Shown one piece after another: positions 7,463-14,143 of a stretch of 33,173 bases of DNA. The position numbers were made by a program, and so were the translations under genes. Origin of the DNA: an uncultured Bacilli bacterium (GTDB lineage: Bacteria; Bacillota_I; Bacilli_A; RFN20; CAG-826); NCBI GenBank assembly GCA_905236395.1, contig CAJOPR010000010.1:1-33173 (forward strand), given 5' to 3'. The notes beneath the pieces are model-generated. The model was not told where the DNA came from, did no database searches, and saw only the letters and a program-made list of their open reading frames with translations. Numbering within the stretch: the stretch's first letter is position 1; each line of letters starts with the position of its first letter.

Positions 7463-7470
7463 ATACTATT

Positions 7471-9042
7471 ATGATGGTATTATTTGATGCTATGACTATA
7501 GTGCTTCCAATAATTTGTGGCGTTGCCGGTCTTTTAATTGGGGCCGCAATTATCCTCTTTGTTCCTTTCTTTAAGAAACAAAGAGCAAACAAAAATGCCT
7601 CTAAGATTATTAGAGACGCTGAAATCAAAGCAGAACACATCGCTAAAAACGCACAGTTAGATGGCAAACAAGCTGTGTATGAAATGAAACAAGAAGCCAA
7701 TAAAGAAATTCACGAAAGAAAACAAGAAGTTATCAATCAAGAGAATAAACTCTCTTTGAGAGAACAAAACATCGATCGTCGTGATGCCGCTTTATTGCAA
7801 AAAGAAACCGCTCTTGAACAAAAGAACGAAATGTTAACTAGACGTCTTAAAGATGTCGACAAGAAAGAGCAAGATTTACAAGAGAAAATCGATAGTATTA
7901 TCGCCGAACTTGAAAAGGTCGCTCAAATGTCTACACAAGAAGCTAAAGATGAATTAATGCAACGTGTAGAAAGCAAAATTTCTAAAGAAATCTCCGCTTA
8001 CATCAAAGCGAAGGAAGAAGAAGCTAAGGAAACCGTTAACGATAAGGCTAAAGAATTACTCGGTATGGCTTGTGCGAAATACGCTCAAGAAGTCACAACT
8101 GAAAAGACCGTTTCCGTCGTCGCTTTACCAAGTGATGAAATGAAAGGTCGTATTATCGGTCGTGAAGGTAGAAACATTAGAACTATCGAACAACTCTGTG
8201 GTGTTGACTTAATTATTGATGACACACCAGAAGTTATCACAGTCAGTTGTTTCAATCCTATTAGAAGAGAAATCGCTCGTATGTCATTAGACGCTTTAAT
8301 CAAAGATGGTCGTATTCAACCAGGTCGTATTGAAGAAATTGTTGAAAAGTGTAAGAAAGAAGTGGAAGAAAGCATCCACAAGACTGGACAAGAAGTCGCA
8401 TTCAAACTTGGTTTACCAAGAATTAACAAAGAGTTACTCGACTACGTCGGTAGATTAAAATACCGTACCTCTTATGGTCAAAACGCTTTAGACCACTCTA
8501 TTGAAGTTGCCTACTTAGCAGGTACAATGGCCGCGGAACTTGGTTTAGATCAAAACTTAGCCAAACGCGCAGGCTTGTTACACGATATCGGTAAAGCCGT
8601 TGACTTCGAAGTCGAAGGCAGCCACGTCGAATTAGGCAGCCGTTTAGCCAAGAAATATGGCGAACCAGATGTCGTTATCAATTCTATTGAATCTCACCAC
8701 GGTGATGTTCCAGCGAAATCTGTTATCGCTAACTTAATTCAAGCCGCCGATACATTATCCGCAGCAAGACCAGGCGCTAGAAGTGAAATGCTTGAAAACT
8801 ACATCAAACGTATTGAACAACTCGAATCGATTTGTAAATCATACGATGGTGTATATCAATCCTACGCCTTACAATCTGGTCGTGAATTACGTGTTATGGT
8901 CATCCCAGATAAGATCGATGACATTGGCGCGTTCCACTTAGCCAGAGAAATCAGAGAGAGAATTGAAAATGAAATGACCTATCCAGGTCAAATCAAAGTC
9001 TCAGTCATCCGCGAATACCGCGCGGTTGAAACAGCGAAATAG
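7471..9042 (+). CDS. rny: Ribonuclease Y
   Basis: RNase Y is the membrane-bound endonuclease that starts mRNA decay and processes structured RNAs in many Firmicutes. The 523-aa protein shows the complete layout. The N-terminal membrane segment is at about 9-33 and a long charged coiled coil at about 38-195. The KH RNA-binding domain has [10 protein letters not shown] (216-225). The HD domain has H342 in ALDHSIEVA, the metal pair H371-D372 in [10 protein letters not shown], and ESHHGD near 397-402. The conserved C-terminal domain ends in [13 protein letters not shown]. Two ATG codons are adjacent at 7471; AAAGGA lies 8 nt upstream of the first. It leads an operon with ymdB, miaB and a YmcA-family gene, which in Bacillus are genetically tied to RNA turnover and tRNA modification. 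The structured leader suggests post-transcriptional control. Confidence 0.97.
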   Translation: MMVLFDAMTIVLPIICGVAGLLIGAAIILFVPFFKKQRANKNASKIIRDAEIKAEHIAKNAQLDGKQAVYEMKQEANKEIHERKQEVINQENKLSLREQNIDRRDAALLQKETALEQKNEMLTRRLKDVDKKEQDLQEKIDSIIAELEKVAQMSTQEAKDELMQRVESKISKEISAYIKAKEEEAKETVNDKAKELLGMACAKYAQEVTTEKTVSVVALPSDEMKGRIIGREGRNIRTIEQLCGVDLIIDDTPEVITVSCFNPIRREIARMSLDALIKDGRIQPGRIEEIVEKCKKEVEESIHKTGQEVAFKLGLPRINKELLDYVGRLKYRTSYGQNALDHSIEVAYLAGTMAAELGLDQNLAKRAGLLHDIGKAVDFEVEGSHVELGSRLAKKYGEPDVVINSIESHHGDVPAKSVIANLIQAADTLSAARPGARSEMLENYIKRIEQLESICKSYDGVYQSYALQSGRELRVMVIPDKIDDIGAFHLAREIRERIENEMTYPGQIKVSVIREYRAVETAK

Positions 9043-9071
9043 TCACCCTATTTCATAGAAAGAATTACAAT

Positions 9072-9854
9072 TTGAAAATTTTATTCATCGGAGATGTCGT
9101 CGGCAAGGTCGGTCGACGCATCATTAAAGAAAAACTCCCATACTTTGTTAAGAAGTACGATATTGATTTTGTTATCGCAAATGGAGAAAACGCCACACAT
9201 GGAAAAGGCTTAATTAAACATCATTACGATGAGTTAATAGATGCTGGTGTTGACGTCATTACATTGGGTAACCATTACGACAGTAAGAACGAAATTAATA
9301 AATACATCGGTTACGCGGATCGTTTAATCCGTCCACTTAACTTAAAACGCCCATTTCCGGGCGAAGGAAGCGCGGTATTTGATGTGGATGGTATTTCTAT
9401 TAGAATTACCAATGTTCTCGGCGCAGCCTTTATGAAAGAGGAAGTTAACGCTCCATACTTATCAACATTGGAGTTATTAGAGAACGAACAGCCGACAAAT
9501 ATCCACATTATTGACTTTCATGCGGAAGCCACTGGTGAAAAGCAATCTTATGCATATGCACTTGATGGTAAAGTGTCCGCGGTTATTGGAACCCACACTC
9601 ATGTGCAAACTAATGACGCAAAGATATTACCTAATGGAACTGCATTTATATCCGATGTTGGTATGACAGGATTTAATGATGGTGTACTAGGCTTTGATAA
9701 AGACTCAGTTGTCAGAGCAAACATGTATGGAGAAAAGAGTAAGTTTACTCCTCCAGATAATGGAAGAGGATTATTATCCGCGGTAGTTATAGACATTGAT
9801 GATAACACCGGTGTATCTAACTCCATCTTCAGTATCTACTATGTAGAAGAATAA
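9072..9854 (+). CDS. ymdB: YmdB-type metallophosphoesterase (TIGR00282 family)
   Basis: The family hydrolyses 2',3'-cyclic mononucleotides in vitro (B. subtilis YmdB) and influences biofilm and late adaptive behaviour. The 260-aa protein keeps the dinuclear metal motifs: D8 in IGDVVGKVG, E39 N40 in ANGENATHGKG, N67 H68 in LGNHYDS, H150 in DFHAEATGEKQ and the pair in GTHTHVQTND, then FISDVGMTG. Translation appears to start at TTG 9072, because the family's first beta strand (KILFIGDVVG) begins immediately after it and no ATG is available upstream in frame. The ribosome binding site is weak (AGAAAG near 9057-9062). It follows rny after 29 nt and precedes miaB after 2 nt. The rny-ymdB pairing is widely conserved, which supports the call. 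Confidence 0.93.
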   Translation: MKILFIGDVVGKVGRRIIKEKLPYFVKKYDIDFVIANGENATHGKGLIKHHYDELIDAGVDVITLGNHYDSKNEINKYIGYADRLIRPLNLKRPFPGEGSAVFDVDGISIRITNVLGAAFMKEEVNAPYLSTLELLENEQPTNIHIIDFHAEATGEKQSYAYALDGKVSAVIGTHTHVQTNDAKILPNGTAFISDVGMTGFNDGVLGFDKDSVVRANMYGEKSKFTPPDNGRGLLSAVVIDIDDNTGVSNSIFSIYYVEE

Positions 9855-9856
9855 TT

Positions 9857-11296
9857 ATGAAAACAAAAATTATTAACACTCCTGATCTTCTTAAAGCCGC
9901 TTCTCGTAAAAAAGAAGTGACTAACTTTTGTGTGGCTAATAGTAAACACATTGAAGATCTAAGAAAGATCTCTGGTGGCAAGAATTACTACATTCGTACT
10001 TATGGTTGCCAGGCTAACGTCAGAGACGAAGAAACCATGAGAGCAATGCTTGAAGATGCCGGCTATAAACTAGCGGAAGATGTTGAAAAGGCTGATGTTA
10101 TTATCATCAACACCTGTGCGGTTAGAGAGAACGCAGAAGATAAAGTCTATGGTGAAATTGGTAATCTTAAAAGATTACGTAGAGCCAATAAAGACTTAGT
10201 CTTAGCCATCTGTGGATGTATGGTGGAACAACCAGAAATCTTAGGCAGATTAATGAAGACGTTCCCAGAAGTTAATCTCTTCTTTGGAACTCATGAAATC
10301 GCTCAATTATTAGATTTAATTTACGAAGTAATCACCACAAAAGAGAGGATTGTTTCTATTGAATCTAAACAAGGTGAAGTTGTGGAGTTTGTTCCTGATT
10401 GCAGAAACAATCACTACAAGGCGTATGTGAACATTATCTATGGATGTAATAAGTTCTGCACCTATTGCATCGTTCCTTATACCAGAGGCAAAGAGAGAAG
10501 CAGACACTTCCAAGATATTCTTAACGAATGTCAAAGACTCATTGATAGTGGATATCAAGAAATCACATTGCTCGGTCAAAACGTCAATGCCTATGGCAAA
10601 GATTTAGATGAAGGTAAAGACTTCGCTGACTTAATGGAAGCGGTCGCTAAACTTGGAATACCAAGATTGAGATTTACCACATCTCACCCATGGGATTTCT
10701 CTAGCAAAATGATTGATGTTATCGCTAAATATCCAAACATCATGAAATTCATCCATCTACCAGTTCAATCCGGAAATGATGAAATTCTAAGAAGAATGGG
10801 CCGTAGATATACTAGAGAACAATATTTAAATCTCGTTAAAGAAATGAGAGAAAAAATTCCTGGATTATCATTGTCTACTGATATCATTGTGGGATTCCCA
10901 AACGAAACTGAAGAACAATTCCAAGATACCTGCTCCTTAGTGGATATCGTCCAATATGAAGCGGCATTTACATTCATCTATTCACCAAGAAGAGGAACTC
11001 CCGCAGCAAAGATGGAAGATAATGTTTCAAAAGAAACAAAGGTCAGAAGATTCCAAGAATTAGTGAAGCATTTAGAAAAGCATATTGAAGAATATTCCGA
11101 ATCAATGGTGGGTAAGACCTTCCCGGTCCTTGTGGATGGTGTTTCTAAAACCGATGAAAATATGCTTTCTGGATACACAGAAGAGAACAAACTTGTTCAC
11201 TTCAAAGGTGATATCTCTCTAGTGGGCACAATTGTTAGTGTAAAGATTAACGAATCTCACACTTATTCATTGATTGGAGAAATCGTCAATGGATGA
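9857..11296 (+). CDS. miaB: tRNA-2-methylthio-N6-dimethylallyladenosine synthase MiaB
   Basis: A radical-SAM methylthiotransferase that adds the 2-methylthio group to i6A37 in tRNAs reading UNN codons, acting after MiaA, which is also in this window (11607). The 479-aa protein has the N-terminal Fe-S cysteines in TYGCQANVRDEE (C51), INTCAVRENAEDK (C87) and CGCMVEQ (C121). The radical-SAM cluster is C197-x3-C201-x2-C204 in YGCNKFCTYCIVPYTRGKE. A C-terminal TRAM domain begins around TFPVLVDGVSK. The first 40 residues form the extra N-terminal segment typical of Bacillus MiaB. It ends in TGA, one of two direct signs that TGA is a stop codon here. The last 8 nt overlap the YmcA-family gene. Confidence 0.97.
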   Translation: MKTKIINTPDLLKAASRKKEVTNFCVANSKHIEDLRKISGGKNYYIRTYGCQANVRDEETMRAMLEDAGYKLAEDVEKADVIIINTCAVRENAEDKVYGEIGNLKRLRRANKDLVLAICGCMVEQPEILGRLMKTFPEVNLFFGTHEIAQLLDLIYEVITTKERIVSIESKQGEVVEFVPDCRNNHYKAYVNIIYGCNKFCTYCIVPYTRGKERSRHFQDILNECQRLIDSGYQEITLLGQNVNAYGKDLDEGKDFADLMEAVAKLGIPRLRFTTSHPWDFSSKMIDVIAKYPNIMKFIHLPVQSGNDEILRRMGRRYTREQYLNLVKEMREKIPGLSLSTDIIVGFPNETEEQFQDTCSLVDIVQYEAAFTFIYSPRRGTPAAKMEDNVSKETKVRRFQELVKHLEKHIEEYSESMVGKTFPVLVDGVSKTDENMLSGYTEENKLVHFKGDISLVGTIVSVKINESHTYSLIGEIVNG

Positions 11297-11564
11297 AGTA
11301 TTGAAACTCGCTAAATCACTAAGAGAGGACATTGATAATCTTCCAGAAATCCAAGAGTATTACAGACTCAAAAAGTTAATGGAAGAAGATGAACATCTAA
11401 AAGAGATGAGAACTCAAATTGCCAGACTTAAATCAGAAGGCAAAAACGAAGAAAGCAAAAACCTCTTAGAGCTCTACAATAATCACCCATTAGTGAACAA
11501 CTATAATATCGCTAGAGAGGAAGCTATTGAACTCCTTAAAAGTGTGAAGGAAATTATTGAATAA
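11289..11564 (+). CDS. YlbF/YmcA (RicA/RicF-like) family protein
   Basis: A 91-aa all-alpha protein. LAKSLREDIDNLPEIQEYYR, the DEHLKEM stretch, then PLVNNYNIAREEAIELL match the YlbF/YmcA family as I know it. In B. subtilis YmcA, YlbF and YaaT form a complex that directs RNase Y and affects competence and biofilm formation; ymcA lies next to miaB there too. This copy is short (Bacillus YmcA is about 143 aa) and contains no cysteine, so it cannot bind the Fe-S cluster described for the Bacillus complex. I chose ATG 11289 (TGGAGA at 11275-11280, 8 nt spacing) over an upstream TTG. It ends the rny operon, which supports a link to RNase Y. Confidence 0.8.
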   Translation: MDEVLKLAKSLREDIDNLPEIQEYYRLKKLMEEDEHLKEMRTQIARLKSEGKNEESKNLLELYNNHPLVNNYNIAREEAIELLKSVKEIIE

Positions 11565-11590
11565 AAATGCGATTAAATTCGCATTTTTTT
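11563..11590 (+). terminator. Intrinsic terminator of the rny operon
   Basis: ATGCGA (11567-11572) / TCGCAT (11579-11584) with loop TTAAAT, extended by AAAA/TTTT pairs and a run of seven T (11584-11590). The stem starts at the stop codon of the YmcA-family gene. Confidence 0.93.
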
Positions 11591-11591
11591 G

Positions 11592-11600
11592 TGCTAATAT
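11592..11600 (+). promoter_or_regulatory. Extended -10 promoter of miaA, leaderless geometry
   Basis: TGCTAATAT (TG, one base, TAATAT) sits directly behind the preceding terminator's T-run. Six nt separate it from the miaA ATG (11607), so transcription is expected to start on the start codon. There is no Shine-Dalgarno sequence. Confidence 0.65.
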
Positions 11601-11606
11601 ATACGC

Positions 11607-12473
11607 ATGATATATATCGTATGTGGTCCTACGGGCAGTGGCAAAACAGAAGTTGCAAAGATCCTTTCCGATCGTTTTAACGCACCGATCATCAATGCGG
11701 ATGCTTTTCAGATCTATAAAGATATGGATATTGGCACCGCTAAGATTAGTAAAGATGACCCATACTACCTAAGACATCACCTGCTAGATATTAAAGAACC
11801 TTCTGAGTCGTTCTCAGTTATGGAATATCAGAGGCTTTTTAGGGAAAAAGTGAGGGATTTGCAAAGAAATTACGCAAATATCATCGTCTGTGGAGGTACT
11901 GGATTATACATACGAGCATCGATATATGACTATGTATTTAACGAAGAAGAACCCGCTGATACATCTGATTTAGAGGGCATGAGTATTGATGAATTGTTCG
12001 AACTCTTAAAAGTGCTAGATGAGAAAGCGTGTGAATCACTCCATAAGAACAATCGAAAGAGAGTTATCAGGGCAATATCAATCGCGAGAAGTCAAAAGGT
12101 AACTAAGAGTGAGAACATATCCGCTCAAGAACATAAGCTTCTATATGATGTGAGAATATTGATGCTTAATCCTAACCGAGAAAAGCTCTATGAAAACATT
12201 AACGCTCGAGTAGATAAGATGTTTGAAGAAGGGCTTGTGGAAGAAGTTAAAGCATTAAGAAAGAGATTCAAGCTATCAAATACCGCTACAGCGGCTATCG
12301 GATATAAAGAAGTCATTGATTATCTAGATGGAAAGCTCTCTTTAGAGGATTGCAAAGAACTGATAAAGAAGAGAACTAGAAACTACGCAAAAAGACAAGT
12401 GACATTCTTCAAGAATCAATTCGATCTGGAGATGTATGAGAATAAAGAACAACTATTAGAGAAAGTGAAGTAA
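11607..12473 (+). CDS. miaA: tRNA dimethylallyltransferase MiaA
   Basis: MiaA transfers the dimethylallyl group of DMAPP to A37 of tRNAs that read UNN codons; MiaB (9857) then thiolates the product. The 288-aa protein has the P-loop GPTGSGKT (7-14), NADAFQIYKDMDIGTAK (family DSMQVYRGMDIGTAK, catalytic Asp kept at 32), GGTGLYIRA (96-104), AIGYKEVIDYL and the C-terminal TRNYAKRQVTFFKNQ. It is a little shorter than the usual 300-315 aa. The DMAPP would come from the MEP route suggested by ispF in this window. The next gene starts 5 nt after the stop, so miaA and the fhs-like gene are probably cotranscribed. The start codon coincides with the predicted transcription start. Confidence 0.97.
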   Translation: MIYIVCGPTGSGKTEVAKILSDRFNAPIINADAFQIYKDMDIGTAKISKDDPYYLRHHLLDIKEPSESFSVMEYQRLFREKVRDLQRNYANIIVCGGTGLYIRASIYDYVFNEEEPADTSDLEGMSIDELFELLKVLDEKACESLHKNNRKRVIRAISIARSQKVTKSENISAQEHKLLYDVRILMLNPNREKLYENINARVDKMFEEGLVEEVKALRKRFKLSNTATAAIGYKEVIDYLDGKLSLEDCKELIKKRTRNYAKRQVTFFKNQFDLEMYENKEQLLEKVK

Positions 12474-12478
12474 GAAAC

Positions 12479-14086
12479 ATGGAAAACATTTACAAAATTG
12501 CTGAGAAATTAAACATTGCTGACAAATACGTTATTCCTTATGGAAACGATAAAGCAAAAATTGATACTTCTATCATGGAAGAACTAAAAGATAAGAAGAA
12601 CGCTAAGTTAGTTTTAGTGACTGCGATTACTCCAACCAAAGCTGGTGAAGGTAAAACCACAACCACAATTGGCTTACACGACGGTTTAAGACGCATTGGC
12701 GTTAACTCCCTAGCCATTTTACGTGAACCTTCTTTAGGCCCTGTATTTGGCGTAAAAGGCGGCGCTGTTGGTGCATTAAAGTCCACAATCATTCCCAGTG
12801 ATGACATTAATCTTCACTTTACCGGTGACTTCCATGCTTTAACATCCACAATTAATCTTATTTCCGCCATCATTGAAAATAGTGTTTTCCAAGGCAATTT
12901 ATTAAATATCAATCCAGATAGAATTGTTTGGACAAGAGCCTTAGATATGAATGACCGTTCACTCCGTGAAATCACAGTCACAAGCGCAGACTCCAAACAT
13001 TCCATTACTCATAAGTCAGAATTCGTTATTACTGTTGCTTCTGAATTGATGGCGATCTTCTGTATTTCTAATGATGAAGAAGAATTCTTAGACAGGACCG
13101 AAAAGATTATCGTTGCTTATACATATGATGAAAAACCAATCACAGTTAAGGACTTAGGTATTAGGGGTGCTATTTATAAATTAATGCATGCCGCTATGAA
13201 TCCAAACTTGGTGCAAACATTAGAAGCTAACCCAGTGCTCGTTCATGGTGGACCATTTGCGAATATCGCACATGGATGTAACTCAGTTATCGCTACTAAA
13301 TTAGGTTTGAAACTTGCTGATGTGGTTGTCACGGAGGCAGGCTTCGGTGCAGACTTAGGTGCAGAAAAATTCTTAGATATTAAATGTCAAAGAGCAGGAT
13401 TAAAACCAGACGCAGTTGTCGTGGTTGCTACAGTCAGAGCTCTTAAATTACATGGTGGAGTTAAATTCGATGATTTAGATCAAGAAAATATCGAAGCCAT
13501 GAAAGCGGGTATCTGCAACTTAAAGAAACACGCTGAAAACATGAAAGGTTATGGTGTTCCAGTTGTCATTTCTGCGAATAGATTCCCAAGTGATACAGAC
13601 GCTGAGATTGCTGAACTTAAATCATGGTGTGTTTCCAATGGTTATAGATTCGCTCTTAATGAAGGTGCATTAAAAGGTTCCGGAGGAGCAGTGGAATTAG
13701 CTAATACAGTTAAAGAGATGTTAGAGAATGAAAAATCTAACTTCAAACCACTCTATCCAATCGGTGATGAAAAGTTCTCAATCAGAGATAAGATTGAATT
13801 AATCTCTAAGAAGATTTATGGCGCAGGAAATGTTGTTTATACAGATCTTGCTAACGAACAAATCGATCAATATGAAAAGATGGGCTTCAAAGGTTTAGCG
13901 GTTTGTATGGCTAAGACACCGAACTCCATTACTGATGACGCTAAAGTGTTAGGCGCCCCTACGGGATTCACTATTACAGTTAGAGAAGTCAGACTATCCG
14001 CGGGTGCTGGATTTATCGTTCCATTAACCGGTGCGGTTATGACAATGCCAGGTCTTCCAAAAGTACCTGCCGCAATGAAAATGTAA
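12479..14086 (+). CDS. fhs: Formate--tetrahydrofolate ligase homologue, divergent
   Basis: Family reaction: formate + ATP + tetrahydrofolate to 10-formyl-THF, feeding purine and formyl-methionyl-tRNA synthesis. The 535-aa protein (family about 555) keeps the P-loop TPTKAGEGKTTTT (51-63), REPSLGPVFG, DINLHFTGDFHA, VHGGPFANIAHGCNSV, the signature VATVRALKLHGG and the C-terminal GAPTGFTITVREVRLSAGAG. It departs from the family elsewhere. The first signature, G-[LIVM]-KGGAAGGGY, reads GVKGGAVGALK. The region usually VWAKGGEGG, with a Trp reported to stack on the pterin, reads GALKGSGGA. AKTQYSxSDDP reads AKTPNSITDDA. The ligase fold is secure, but the substrate site is altered and the activity may be. 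It lies 5 nt after miaA with only a weak ribosome binding site. Confidence 0.87.
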   Translation: MENIYKIAEKLNIADKYVIPYGNDKAKIDTSIMEELKDKKNAKLVLVTAITPTKAGEGKTTTTIGLHDGLRRIGVNSLAILREPSLGPVFGVKGGAVGALKSTIIPSDDINLHFTGDFHALTSTINLISAIIENSVFQGNLLNINPDRIVWTRALDMNDRSLREITVTSADSKHSITHKSEFVITVASELMAIFCISNDEEEFLDRTEKIIVAYTYDEKPITVKDLGIRGAIYKLMHAAMNPNLVQTLEANPVLVHGGPFANIAHGCNSVIATKLGLKLADVVVTEAGFGADLGAEKFLDIKCQRAGLKPDAVVVVATVRALKLHGGVKFDDLDQENIEAMKAGICNLKKHAENMKGYGVPVVISANRFPSDTDAEIAELKSWCVSNGYRFALNEGALKGSGGAVELANTVKEMLENEKSNFKPLYPIGDEKFSIRDKIELISKKIYGAGNVVYTDLANEQIDQYEKMGFKGLAVCMAKTPNSITDDAKVLGAPTGFTITVREVRLSAGAGFIVPLTGAVMTMPGLPKVPAAMKM

Positions 14087-14102
14087 ATTCTCTGCGAAAA
14101 AA

Positions 14103-14143
14103 TTCAATTTGCCCCCCCCTTATATATAATGGGGGGTATTTTT
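14103..14143 (+). promoter_or_regulatory. Combined hairpin and promoter with C8/G6 tracts before the ABC operon
   Basis: Eight C (14112-14119) and six G (14131-14136) can form a GC hairpin whose 11-nt loop contains TATAAT (14125-14130). It is followed by TATTTTTA, so the same bases can act as terminator for the fhs-like gene and as -10 region for the ABC operon. A weak -35 TTCAAT lies at 14103-14108 (16-nt spacer). The C-run lies in the promoter spacer, and the G-run lies 7 nt before ATG 14144, where it could act as a ribosome binding site. Confidence 0.6.

Noticed and set aside
7300-7470. rny leader as a known riboswitch, T-box, SRP RNA or 6S RNA
   Set aside because: None of the conserved cores I know (for example the T-box AGGGTGG-ACCGCG block, or the SRP GGAAG/AGCAG-type loop) is present in the right context.
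11571-11607. Ribosome binding site for miaA inside the upstream terminator region
   Set aside because: There is no purine-rich stretch within 20 nt of the ATG; the sequence is a T-run followed by a -10 box.
14129-14143. In-frame ATG 14129 as start of ABC subunit 1
   Set aside because: This ATG is formed by the last bases of TATAAT and the G-run, so it would not be inside the mRNA if that promoter is used. Family similarity starts after ATG 14144.
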